Position numbers and translations under genes: made by a program
In this document: one piece after another, positions 54,899-63,174 of the stretch
Layout: each line of letters begins with the position of its first letter
Position numbering within the stretch: the stretch's first letter is position 1
Assembly: GCA_024709145.1 (NCBI GenBank)
Contig: JANJXG010000010.1
Location: forward strand, 1 to 64,000
Source of the DNA: Bacteroidales bacterium
Lineage (GTDB): Bacteria; Bacteroidota; Bacteroidia; Bacteroidales; F082
Direction: 5' to 3'
DNA length: 64,000 nucleotides
The notes under the pieces: generated by a model
Databases searched by the model: none
What the model saw: the letters and a program-made list of their open reading frames with translations, nothing else
What the model was told of the DNA's origin: nothing

Positions 54899-55506
54899 CG
54901 ACTTTCGAACGGAATTCGGTTCAGAATAGACCTTCCCAGTGTAATTTCATCGGCATATTCGAGGGCATCGCCAATGGCCACACCTTTTGCAATTGAGGTT
55001 ATTTTCAAATTTTCCTTGCTGATCTGCCTGAAAAGGTAATAGGCAGTTGTGTCACCTTCGATAGTGGCTGGCAGAGCCATGATCACCTCCCGAAAACTTT
55101 CCTCCTTCATTCTTTGAATCAAAGCATTGATATTTAAATCATTAGGTGAAACGCCTTCAACAGGATTAATCACACCGCCCAAAACGTGATAGAGCCCATG
55201 GAAGCTGGCTGTACGCTCAATAGCCATGACATCACGCATATCCTCAACAACGCACAAAAGACCCTCATCGCGCCTGGGATTGCTGCAGATAGCGCAGATT
55301 TCGTGGTCGGAAATATTGTGACAGCGGCGGCAAAAAATGATTTTCTCCCTCAGCTGCTGCAAAGAGCGGGCTAGCGCTTCGGTGCGTGAACCGTCTTCTC
55401 TGAGCAAATGAAGGGCAAGACGTAAGGCTGTCTTTTTTCCGATGCCGGGCAAACGCGACAATTCGTTTACGGCATTTTCCAGTAGGGTTGAGGAATATTC
55501 TGTCAA
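54895..55506 (-). CDS. recR: Recombination mediator RecR
   Basis: 203 residues. Helix-hairpin-helix RLPGIGKKTALRLALHLL at 18-35, Cys4 zinc finger CRRCHNISDHEICAICSNP near 57-75, Toprim domain from LLCVVEDMRDVMAIE to the terminus, with ATIEGDTTAYYL and ITSIAKGVAIGDALEYADEITLG. It works with RecF/RecO in gap repair. The start is TTG 55506; no ATG precedes the conserved first residues. Its promoter box lies 14 bases upstream. Confidence 0.96.
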   Translation of the reverse strand: MTEYSSTLLENAVNELSRLPGIGKKTALRLALHLLREDGSRTEALARSLQQLREKIIFCRRCHNISDHEICAICSNPRRDEGLLCVVEDMRDVMAIERTASFHGLYHVLGGVINPVEGVSPNDLNINALIQRMKEESFREVIMALPATIEGDTTAYYLFRQISKENLKITSIAKGVAIGDALEYADEITLGRSILNRIPFESR

Positions 55507-55520
55507 TTTTTACGTTTTGG

Positions 55521-55528
55521 CAAAAATA
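55521..55528 (-). promoter_or_regulatory. -7 box of recR
   Basis: TATTTTTG on the minus strand, 14 bases before the TTG start; leader of about ten bases. Confidence 0.45.
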
Positions 55529-55548
55529 GGTATTTTAAATATGCTTCG

Positions 55549-55556
55549 TAATTTTG
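55549..55556 (+). promoter_or_regulatory. -7 box of the 55.6 kb YwqK-like gene
   Basis: TAATTTTG, 31 bases before ATG 55588. Confidence 0.45.
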
Positions 55557-55587
55557 CTTCTCGTTTCAATCACTTAAAAACCTTTTT

Positions 55588-56259
55588 ATGAAAAGTCACT
55601 TGCTTGTTTTGTTTCTGTTTCTTATTCCTTATGTGGCATTCAGTCAGATGGATATCAACCAGCAAGATGACGATGGCAAGAAATTTGGCAGGTGGGAAGG
55701 ACGCTGGCCAAACGGTAGTCTGCGTTATGAGGGTAGGTTTCATCACGACAAACCTGTAGGTGTTTTTAAATATTATTATGAGGATGGCAAACTCAGGGCA
55801 GTGAACGAATTTGAATCAGATGGATTAAAAGCAAGACACAAAGCTTACAGCAAAAGTGGTGTTCTGGTGGCGGAGGGCATATATTTTAATCAAAAGAAGG
55901 ACAGTGTATGGCGTATCTACAGCGATGCTGACGGGGTTTTGTTGGCGGAAGAAACTTATCAGGACAATCAGCTCGACGGTCTGACCGTGATTTTTTTTCC
56001 CGGAAAACGGCAGCCTGCCGAAGAAACCTACTTTAAAAACGGAGTTCGTCATGGTAAATCAGTCAAATTCTATGAAAATGGAACCATTATGTCGTTAACC
56101 CATTATGCCGAGGATGTGCCCGACGGTACTTTTGCGTTTTATTTTGAAAACGGCCAAAAACAGATTGAAGGGGTTTATCAAGCTGGTTTGAAAACGGGCA
56201 AATGGATCAGCTGGGATGAACAAGGGAACATATTAAGTGAAGAAAACTACAAAGAATAA
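55588..56259 (+). CDS. YwqK/MORN-repeat protein, exported (first copy)
   Basis: 223 residues. Signal peptide of about 20 residues ending VAFSQ. Then about eight repeats of roughly 23 residues based on NG-x-x-x-x-(E/G)-x(Y/F), such as WPNGSLRYEGRFHHDKPVG and YENGTIMSLTHYAEDVPDG. These repeats are typical of the YwqK (MORN_2) family. The function is not known and the YwqK antitoxin name of the family should not be taken as evidence of a toxin here; no toxin-like partner is seen. It has its own -7 box. Confidence 0.85.
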   Translation: MKSHLLVLFLFLIPYVAFSQMDINQQDDDGKKFGRWEGRWPNGSLRYEGRFHHDKPVGVFKYYYEDGKLRAVNEFESDGLKARHKAYSKSGVLVAEGIYFNQKKDSVWRIYSDADGVLLAEETYQDNQLDGLTVIFFPGKRQPAEETYFKNGVRHGKSVKFYENGTIMSLTHYAEDVPDGTFAFYFENGQKQIEGVYQAGLKTGKWISWDEQGNILSEENYKE

Positions 56260-56338
56260 GGCAATTGCTGCTTTTCCCGAAATCGTTTGCAATTCTTTCT
56301 GCGTGGACGCTAAAAAGCGAACTTTAGGGCAATTTACC

Positions 56339-56346
56339 TATCTTTG
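56339..56346 (+). promoter_or_regulatory. -7 box of hutI
   Basis: TATCTTTG, 27 bases before ATG 56374. Confidence 0.5.
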
Positions 56347-56373
56347 CACGGTTTTTGAAAATTTTCCCTGTCT

Positions 56374-57633
56374 ATGCGTTTGATTATTCATCACATCAAA
56401 GAACTTTTCGGTATTCTCGATCCTGAAATACGCCTTTTACGGGGTAAGGAGATGGGTCAGGTGGGTAGTATCAAAAACGCCTACTTATATGTGAAGGACG
56501 GTTTGATTGCAGGTTTTGGTCAGGAAGGCGATTCAGGTTATCAGCTCATCCTGCAGGAAGAAACTGAATTGAAGTTTGTTGATGCCGGTCAGGGTCTTGT
56601 TCTGCCTGCCTTTTGTGATGCGCACACCCATTTGGTTTATGCAGCAAGTCGTGAACTGGAATATGTGGATAAGATCAACGGATTGAGTTACGAAGAGATC
56701 GCAAAACGTGGAGGCGGGATTCTAAATTCTGCCAAAGCAATGGCAAATGCCAGTGAAGAGGAGTTGTTCGAGTCGGCATGGCACCGCTTGCAGGAGATAG
56801 CATCCATGGGAACAGCTGCTGTTGAGATAAAAAGCGGTTATGGACTAACAACTGAAGCCGAACTTAAAATGCTGCGGGTTATTCGACGGCTTAAGGAAAA
56901 CTCACCCCTTCTGATTAAAGCGAATTTCCTTGGTGCACACGCTGTACCGCCCGACTACCGCGGCAGACAGCACGAGTATGTGGATCTTATTATCAATGAG
57001 ATGATTCCGCTGGTTGCTGCTGAAAACTTAGCCGATTTTATTGATGTGTTCTGCGATCAGGGATTTTTCACGGTGGAAGATACCGACCGGATTTTGAATG
57101 CCGGTATGAAATTCGGCCTACGGGCGAAAATTCATGCCAACGAATTGGCTCGGTCAGGTGGCATACAAGTTGGTGTCAAATACAACGCAATTTCTGTTGA
57201 TCACCTTGAATTTACCGGAGAGGAAGAAATGGAACTCCTCAGTCAAAGTGAGACGATGCCACTGATTTTGCCCGGCGCAGCTTTTTTTCTTCACATGCCT
57301 TATGCGCCTGCCCGACAAATGATTCGTTACGGACTTCCGGTAGCCATGGCAAGTGACTTTAACCCAGGCTCTTCTCCTTCGGGAAACATGCAATTGATTT
57401 TGTCTATGGCGAGCATCCTGTACCGCCTCACACCCGAAGAGGGCTTTAATGCCACTACTATCAACGGTGCTTATGCAATGGATGTAAGTCACGAAACAGG
57501 CAGTATCAGCATTGGAAAAAGAGCCGATTTCTATATCACACAACCAATTCCCGGCCTGGCCTATATGCCTTATTATTATGGGTCAAACAAAGTGAGCAAG
57601 ATGTTTGTAAAAGGCAAAGAGTTATCTTTTTAG
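56374..57633 (+). CDS. hutI: Imidazolonepropionase
   Basis: 419 residues, metal-dependent amidohydrolase. Third step of histidine breakdown: imidazolone propionate to N-formimino-glutamate. FCDAHTHLVYA near 83-93 gives the HxH metal ligands. NFLGAHAVP near 190-198, the metal His in KIHANELARSGG and the terminal Asp in MASDFNPGSSPSG complete the site. ftcD follows after 59 bases, so both probably form an operon. HutH and HutU, which would produce its substrate, are not in the window. Confidence 0.96.
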   Translation: MRLIIHHIKELFGILDPEIRLLRGKEMGQVGSIKNAYLYVKDGLIAGFGQEGDSGYQLILQEETELKFVDAGQGLVLPAFCDAHTHLVYAASRELEYVDKINGLSYEEIAKRGGGILNSAKAMANASEEELFESAWHRLQEIASMGTAAVEIKSGYGLTTEAELKMLRVIRRLKENSPLLIKANFLGAHAVPPDYRGRQHEYVDLIINEMIPLVAAENLADFIDVFCDQGFFTVEDTDRILNAGMKFGLRAKIHANELARSGGIQVGVKYNAISVDHLEFTGEEEMELLSQSETMPLILPGAAFFLHMPYAPARQMIRYGLPVAMASDFNPGSSPSGNMQLILSMASILYRLTPEEGFNATTINGAYAMDVSHETGSISIGKRADFYITQPIPGLAYMPYYYGSNKVSKMFVKGKELSF

Positions 57634-57692
57634 AACAGGGCTTGTTTCTTAATTGTTTAATTGTAAAGTAATTAAAAATAAATTGATACGAA

Positions 57693-59387
57693 ATGAAGAA
57701 ATTGATTGAATGTGTCCCTAATTTCAGTGAGGGAAAAGACATGGGTGTGATCAAACAAATCACAGATGAGATCGAGAAAATTGAAGGTGTAAAATTACTT
57801 GATGTTGATCCGGGAGCAGCCACCAACCGAACGGTGGTTACTTTTGTCGGGACACCTGATGAGGTAATTGAAGCTGCTTTTCAGGCTGTTAAAAAAGCTT
57901 CTGAATTGATTGACATGCGTTTTCACAAGGGAGAGCATCCCAGAATGGGTGCAACAGATGTTTGTCCGTTAATACCGGTTTCGAACATAAGCATGGAAGA
58001 AACTGTAGTATATGCCCGCAAACTTGCTCAGCGGATTGGCGATGAACTTGCTATTTCCGTGTATTGTTATGAGCAGGCAGCCTATTTTCCCGAAAGAAAA
58101 AACCTGGCCAATTGTAGGTCGGGCGAATATGAAGGTCTGCCCCAAAAGCTCAGCGACCCTCATTGGAAACCTGATTTTGGTCCGGTAGCCTTCAATGAAA
58201 GGTCGGGAGCAACGGCTGTTGGCGCCCGCGATTTTCTGGTTGCTTTCAATGTAAATCTGAATACAACCTCCACCCGTAGAGCCAATTCAATAGCGTATGA
58301 TGTGCGCGAACGTGGACGTGTTTTGCGTGAAGGTAATCCGATTACCGGCAAAGTGGTAAAAGATGAAAAGGGAAACCAGGTATATGTGCCCGGAAGTCTG
58401 AAAGCCGTCAAGGCCATCGGATGGTTTATCGAGGAGTATGGCATAGCACAGATATCAATGAACCTGACAAATATCGGAATCACACCGGTGCACATTGCCT
58501 TTGATGAAGTTTGTAAGAAAGCTGCTGAAAGGGGTGTAAGGGTGACCGGTTCTGAGTTGGTGGGATTGATTCCTCTGAAATCGATGATCGATGCCGGAAA
58601 GTTTTTTCTGGGCAGGCAACAGCGTTCCAAAGGTGTTGATGAAGCCGAATTGATTAAGATTGCTGTGAAGTCGATGGGATTGGACGAACTCAAGCCCTTC
58701 AACCCGGATGAGAAAATTATTGAATATGTATTGGCAAAAGACGTCAAAGCTGCACGGCTGATCGATCTGACAGCCAAAGGTTTTGCTAACCTCACCGCTT
58801 CTGAAGCGCCTGCCCCGGGTGGTGGATCAGTTGCAGCCTATTTGGGAGCTCTCGGCGCTTCTCTTGCAACAATGGTTGCAAACCTTTCTTCTCCTAAAAG
58901 GGGGTGGGACGATCGTTGGGAGGAGTTTTCAATATGGGCTGAGCAGGGTCAGAAACTGAAAGACGAGCTGCTTTTTTTAGTTGATGAAGATACCCGTGCT
59001 TTCAACAAAATCATGGACGCTTTCTCACTGCCAAAAAAGACTGAATCGGAGAAAGCAGCACGGGCAGAAGCCATTCAGGAAGCTTCCAAATATGCCATTG
59101 AGGTACCGCTTCGTGTGATGCGCGTGGCCCTTGAATCCATGAAAGTGATCGAAGCGATGGCAATTGATGGCAATCCGAATTCGGTTTCGGATGCTGGCGT
59201 GGGTGCACTTTGTGCCCGCTCGGCTGTGTTGGGTGCTTGTTTGAATGTGAAGATCAATGCCAGCGGTCTGGAAGATAAAGATTTGGCTATCAGCATGCTC
59301 GACAAAGCCAATCGCATGCGTCAGGATGCAGTAATGACTGAAGAGCGAATTCTGAACATCGTTAACAGCACCATCGAAAAGATGTAA
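57693..59387 (+). CDS. ftcD: Glutamate formimidoyltransferase / formimidoyl-THF cyclodeaminase fusion
   Basis: 564 residues. The first domain (about 1-325) begins KKLIECVPNFSEGKD and contains FHKGEHPRMGATDVCPLIPV, the formiminotransferase signature. The second (about 350-564) is the cyclodeaminase with LTASEAPAPGGGSVAAYLGALGASLATMV. The two-domain fusion is also known in animal FTCD; in many bacteria the parts are separate. It moves the formimino group from formimino-glutamate to THF, then releases ammonia. Ends six bases before marC. Confidence 0.96.
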   Translation: MKKLIECVPNFSEGKDMGVIKQITDEIEKIEGVKLLDVDPGAATNRTVVTFVGTPDEVIEAAFQAVKKASELIDMRFHKGEHPRMGATDVCPLIPVSNISMEETVVYARKLAQRIGDELAISVYCYEQAAYFPERKNLANCRSGEYEGLPQKLSDPHWKPDFGPVAFNERSGATAVGARDFLVAFNVNLNTTSTRRANSIAYDVRERGRVLREGNPITGKVVKDEKGNQVYVPGSLKAVKAIGWFIEEYGIAQISMNLTNIGITPVHIAFDEVCKKAAERGVRVTGSELVGLIPLKSMIDAGKFFLGRQQRSKGVDEAELIKIAVKSMGLDELKPFNPDEKIIEYVLAKDVKAARLIDLTAKGFANLTASEAPAPGGGSVAAYLGALGASLATMVANLSSPKRGWDDRWEEFSIWAEQGQKLKDELLFLVDEDTRAFNKIMDAFSLPKKTESEKAARAEAIQEASKYAIEVPLRVMRVALESMKVIEAMAIDGNPNSVSDAGVGALCARSAVLGACLNVKINASGLEDKDLAISMLDKANRMRQDAVMTEERILNIVNSTIEKM

Positions 59388-59393
59388 ACTAAA

Positions 59394-60032
59394 ATGACAG
59401 ATTTATTCACACTTTGGCTTCTCTACTTTACTTCCTTTATCACCCTGATGAATCCACTCGGGGTGATGCCTGTTTTTATGTCGATGACTTCGGGTTTGGA
59501 TCGAAAACAAAGACGCCGGACAGCGCTGAAAGCATTAATGACAGCCTTTTTTACCCTGATCGTTTTTGCTTTTGGCGGACAGATGTTATTTGATTTTTTT
59601 GGCATCTCCGTTTCAGGCCTGAAAGTTGTCGGGGGAATCTTGTTTTTTATTATGGGTTATGATATGCTCAATGCCCGGCTCAGCCGAATGAAAATCAGTG
59701 AGGAAGAAGTTAAAAATTATGTTGAAGATATTTCGATCACACCTTTGGGTATTCCCATGATTGCGGGTCCGGGCTCGATCACCAATGCCATTATTCTGAT
59801 GGATCAGAGCAAGCAAATCAATGAAAAAATGGTGCTGATCACTGCCATTTTGGTTGTTTGTCTCATTGTGTTGACTATCTTACTCAGTGCATCCAAGATC
59901 ATGAAAGTGCTTGGTGAAACCGGAAATAAAGTGATGATGAAGTTAATGGGTCTGATCGTTATGGTTATCGCGGTTGAATTCTTCTTCACAGGTATTTCGC
60001 CTTATGTGCGAACAATTTTGTCATTACCATAG
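59394..60032 (+). CDS. MarC-family membrane protein
   Basis: 212 residues with six hydrophobic helices. ITLMNPLGVMPVFMSMT at about 16-32 is the family's first repeat and TPLGIPMIAGPGSITNAIILM the second. The C-terminus has GLIVMVIAVEFFFTGIS. MarC proteins (NAAT family) are probable small-molecule transporters; the earlier idea of multidrug resistance was not supported. Starts six bases after ftcD, so is likely to be in the hut operon. Confidence 0.9.
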   Translation: MTDLFTLWLLYFTSFITLMNPLGVMPVFMSMTSGLDRKQRRRTALKALMTAFFTLIVFAFGGQMLFDFFGISVSGLKVVGGILFFIMGYDMLNARLSRMKISEEEVKNYVEDISITPLGIPMIAGPGSITNAIILMDQSKQINEKMVLITAILVVCLIVLTILLSASKIMKVLGETGNKVMMKLMGLIVMVIAVEFFFTGISPYVRTILSLP

Positions 60033-60115
60033 TCAGTACTTTAAAAGAATTGATCAAAACAGGCAAGAGATTGAAAAACATTCTGTCAGACAGAAAAAAA
60101 AGTAAAATAATTAGG

Positions 60116-60142
60116 TTGGATTCGGGAAAATATGTATTTTTG
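60116..60142 (+). promoter_or_regulatory. Promoter of rpmG
   Basis: TTG at 60116-60118, 16 bases, then TATTTTTG at 60135-60142; ATG 60171 follows 28 bases later. Spacing is a base or so short of the usual range. Confidence 0.6.
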
Positions 60143-60170
60143 CCGTCCGAAAAATTGAAAAGATAATAGC

Positions 60171-60359
60171 ATGGCTAAGAAATCGAAAGAAGCGCGTATT
60201 CAGGTTATTCTGGAATGTACTGAGCACAAAACCAGCGGTATGCCTGGTACGTCGAGGTATATCAGCACAAAAAACAAGAAGAATACTCCTGAGAGACTGG
60301 AGTTGAAAAAATACAACCCGATCCTCAAAAGGATGACAGTTCACAAAGAAATTAAATAA
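60171..60359 (+). CDS. rpmG: 50S ribosomal protein L33
   Basis: 62 residues. The conserved stretch [13 protein letters not shown] is followed by the basic [22 protein letters not shown]. It is the Cys-poor C- form: only one Cys, so no zinc ribbon and probably no zinc dependence. In many Bacteroidota rpmB (L28) comes just before; here the space upstream (60033-60170) has no room for it. The DUF4295 gene follows eight bases later. Confidence 0.95.
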   Translation: MAKKSKEARIQVILECTEHKTSGMPGTSRYISTKNKKNTPERLELKKYNPILKRMTVHKEIK

Positions 60360-60367
60360 TACGAGAC

Positions 60368-60520
60368 ATGGCAAAGAAAGTAGTTGCAACCCTGCAGGCA
60401 GCCGGTAAGGAGTTTGCTAAGGTAATCAGAATGAAAAGGTCGCCCAAATCAGGGGCTTATACCTTTACCGAAACCATCGTTCCAAACGATAAGGTACAGG
60501 AATTTTTGAGCAAAAGATAA
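60368..60520 (+). CDS. DUF4295 small basic protein
   Basis: 50 residues: begins AKKVVATLQAAGKEFAKVI, includes RMKRSPKSGAYTFTE and ends VPNDKVQEFLSKR. It is typical of the Bacteroidota-specific small family placed between rpmG and ftsY, probably tied to the ribosome. Too short for many gene callers. Ends 20 bases before the terminator hairpin at 60541. Confidence 0.93.
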   Translation: MAKKVVATLQAAGKEFAKVIRMKRSPKSGAYTFTETIVPNDKVQEFLSKR

Positions 60521-60540
60521 TGTTCTCCTGCGGATATTGA

Positions 60541-60585
60541 ATGAGCTTTTCCAATCACTTTTGGGAAAGCTCATTTCTATTTTCT
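60541..60585 (+). terminator. Terminator after rpmG-DUF4295
   Basis: Twelve-pair stem (ATGAGCTTTTCC/GGGAAAGCTCAT, one G-U) with a ten-base loop, then TTCTATTTTC. It separates the ribosomal pair from ftsY. Confidence 0.75.
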
Positions 60586-60684
60586 GTAAAAAGCAACAAT
60601 GGAAATACCGTTCAGCATTTTTTCATCTTCCTGCGAGCAATCCTTTAACTCATTTACTCAAGCCAATCAAAAAATCAGTTTAAC

Positions 60685-61641
60685 ATGGGACTTTTCTCAT
60701 TTTTTACAAAAGAAAAAAAGCAAGACCTTGACAAAGGCTTGGAAAAAACGCGGGAAAATGTTTTTTCCAGATTATCCAAAGCCATCATCGGGAAATCAAA
60801 GGTTGATGATGAGGTATTGGATGAATTAGAAGAAATTCTGATTACATCGGATGTGGGAGTTCAAACAACAATCAAGATCATTGAACGCATCGAGAATCGT
60901 GTTTCCAGAGATAAGTATTTGGGGACCAATGAGCTGAACAGAATTCTCAAAGAAGAAATTGGTCAATTACTTCAGGAAAATAATTCGGGTGATGGCGATG
61001 ATTTCGAAATTCCAGCCGGTAAACATCCCTATGTGATTATGGTTGTGGGCGTTAACGGTGTTGGAAAGACGACCACAATTGGTAAGCTCGCATACAACTT
61101 CAAGCAGGCAGGTAAATCTGTCGTTTTGGGTGCCGCCGACACCTTCAGGGCTGCTGCCGTGGATCAGATTAAAATCTGGGGTGAGCGAACCGGCGTGCCT
61201 GTCATCTCGCAGGGAATGGGTGCCGATCCTGCATCTGTAGCTTTTGATACCCTAAAATCAGCAGTAAGTCAACAAAAGGACGTGGTGATTATTGACACAG
61301 CAGGACGATTACACAACAAAGTAAACCTGATGAAAGAGCTGACAAAAATCAAATCTGTCATGCAAAAAGTGGTTCCTGATGCTCCGCATGAAATACTGCT
61401 CGTTTTGGATGGGTCCACAGGTCAAAATGCCATTGAACAAGCCAGACAATTTACAGCAGCAACTGAAGTGAATGCCCTGGCCCTGACTAAACTCGACGGA
61501 ACAGCCAAAGGTGGCGTAGTTATTGGTATTTCGGATCAGTTTAAAATCCCTGTGAAGTATATCGGAATCGGGGAAAAAATGACCGATCTTCAAGTATTTA
61601 ACCGAACTGCTTTTGTCGAAAGTCTCTTCAGTAAAGACTAA
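60685..61641 (+). CDS. ftsY: Signal recognition particle receptor FtsY
   Basis: 318 residues, NG domain of the SRP GTPases. N-domain helical at 1-100; G1 GVNGVGKTTT at 122-131; DTFRAAAVDQI; G3 DTAGR near 210; G4 TKLDG near 272; C-terminal GVGEKMTDLQ-like IGEKMTDLQVFN. The acidic N-terminal A domain of E. coli is absent, as usual here. Works at the inner membrane to deliver ribosomes. rimO follows eight bases later, so probably the same operon. Confidence 0.97.
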   Translation: MGLFSFFTKEKKQDLDKGLEKTRENVFSRLSKAIIGKSKVDDEVLDELEEILITSDVGVQTTIKIIERIENRVSRDKYLGTNELNRILKEEIGQLLQENNSGDGDDFEIPAGKHPYVIMVVGVNGVGKTTTIGKLAYNFKQAGKSVVLGAADTFRAAAVDQIKIWGERTGVPVISQGMGADPASVAFDTLKSAVSQQKDVVIIDTAGRLHNKVNLMKELTKIKSVMQKVVPDAPHEILLVLDGSTGQNAIEQARQFTAATEVNALALTKLDGTAKGGVVIGISDQFKIPVKYIGIGEKMTDLQVFNRTAFVESLFSKD

Positions 61642-61649
61642 GCTGGTTT

Positions 61650-62963
61650 ATGTCAAAAGTTGTGAATATTGTAACCCTTGGTTGCTCCAAAAACAAGGTT
61701 GACTCAGAGTTTCTTGGTGCCAGTCTTTTCAAACATGGATTTGCTGTGAACCACGACAGTGAACAAAAGTCAGATATTGTGATCATTAACACCTGCGGGT
61801 TTATTGGTGATGCCAAAGAAGAATCTGTTGACACAATTCTCTCTTATGCCCGATTGAGAAAGAGAAAAAAGATCTCGAAACTTATCGTAATGGGTTGTTT
61901 ATCTCAACGTTACAAGAAAGAATTGCAAGACGAAATACATGAGGTCGATGATTTTTTTGGCGTAAATGATCTCGCTAAGATCAGCGAAATGCTTGCGTCT
62001 GAAATGCAACCGGAAGAAACGGTTGTTTGCAATACCAACAGAATTTTAAGCAACGCTTCTCATTATGCTTACCTGAAAATTTCGGAAGGCTGTGATAGAA
62101 GCTGCTCTTTTTGCGCTATTCCTTTGATTCGCGGAGGACATGTTTCCAGAAGTATTGACAGTTTGGTCGAAGAGGCTCGGATGCTGGCTCAAATGGGCGT
62201 GAAAGAGCTTGTTTTGATTGCTCAGGAATTGACTTATTATGGTCTTGATATCTATAAGAAAAGATCAATCAGCGAATTAATTCAAAGACTTTCGGACGTT
62301 GAGGGTATCGAATGGATCCGTTTACAATACGCTTATCCGCATGGTTTTCCGGAAAGCCTCATGGATGCCATTGCCGGCAACCCAAAAATATGTAAGTACA
62401 TCGATTTGCCTCTTCAGCATATCAACAGCAGAATTCTTCGTTCCATGAACAGACAGGTCGACCGTGATCAAACAAGCAAACTTGTTGCTGATTTAAGGAA
62501 CAAAATCCCCGGCCTTGCTTTCCGTACTACCTTCATTGTCGGCTATCCGGGTGAGACTGAGGAAGAATTTGAAGAACTTGTTGAGTTTGTCAAAGAAACG
62601 CGCTTTGACCGCATGGGTGTATTTAGCTATAGTGAGGAAGAAGGCACTGCAGCCTTCTCTCTGGAAGACACAGTTCCTCAAGAGGTAAAACAAGCCCGCC
62701 TCGAAAGATTAATGGAAATTCAGCAGAATATCTCTTTGGAAATCAACGTTGCCCGTATTGGAACAACAGAGAAAGTTTTGATTGACAAGCTGGAAGGTGA
62801 TTTTTATGTTGGTCGAACCCAGTTTGATTCGCCGGAAGTTGATAACGAGGTGCTGATAGCAGCAGACGAACCACTTCAGATAGGACAGTTTTACCAGGTT
62901 AAAATCATCGATGCGGATCATTTTGATTTGTACGGCAGGATTAATGAGAATCATCCAATTTGA
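61650..62963 (+). CDS. rimO: Ribosomal protein S12 methylthiotransferase RimO
   Basis: 437 residues, radical SAM methylthiotransferase. N-terminal MTTase domain with Cys12, Cys49 and Cys83 binding the second cluster. Radical SAM motif CDRSCSFC at 148-155 (Cys148, 152, 155). C-terminal TRAM domain from about 370. It adds a methylthio group to Asp of ribosomal protein S12. The organization ftsY-rimO is common in Bacteroidota. Confidence 0.96.
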   Translation: MSKVVNIVTLGCSKNKVDSEFLGASLFKHGFAVNHDSEQKSDIVIINTCGFIGDAKEESVDTILSYARLRKRKKISKLIVMGCLSQRYKKELQDEIHEVDDFFGVNDLAKISEMLASEMQPEETVVCNTNRILSNASHYAYLKISEGCDRSCSFCAIPLIRGGHVSRSIDSLVEEARMLAQMGVKELVLIAQELTYYGLDIYKKRSISELIQRLSDVEGIEWIRLQYAYPHGFPESLMDAIAGNPKICKYIDLPLQHINSRILRSMNRQVDRDQTSKLVADLRNKIPGLAFRTTFIVGYPGETEEEFEELVEFVKETRFDRMGVFSYSEEEGTAAFSLEDTVPQEVKQARLERLMEIQQNISLEINVARIGTTEKVLIDKLEGDFYVGRTQFDSPEVDNEVLIAADEPLQIGQFYQVKIIDADHFDLYGRINENHPI

Positions 62964-63047
62964 GGTTTTTTGGTACGATAGTTGTAACCAATTTGATGTT
63001 TAACATGAGAAAATAAACGTTTTCTATTTGAACGGATTTTGGTTAGT

Positions 63048-63082
63048 AAAAAAAGGCTTTCAATTCTGAAGGCCTTTTTTTT
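63048..63082 (+). terminator. Rho-independent terminator after rimO
   Basis: Fifteen-pair stem (A-run plus GGCTTTCA with TGAAGGCC plus T-run, one G-U), four-base loop, eight T at the 3' side. The A run on the other side makes it usable in both directions. Confidence 0.9.
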
Positions 63083-63104
63083 GTTTAGGCAGACGATTTC
63101 TGCT

Positions 63105-63134
63105 TTTGAAAGTTGGATGGGTTTGTTAACTTTG
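63105..63134 (+). promoter_or_regulatory. Promoter of the last YwqK-like gene
   Basis: TTTG at 63105-63108, 18 bases, then TAACTTTG at 63127-63134; ATG 63175 follows 40 bases later. Confidence 0.75.
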
Positions 63135-63174
63135 TGAAAAATTATTCCTATTATTCAAGCATAAGATATTGAAT

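Noticed and set aside
55588-56259. YwqK as an antitoxin of a toxin-antitoxin pair
   Set aside because: Neighbours are recR and hutI, and the protein has a signal peptide; nothing supports a toxin pair.
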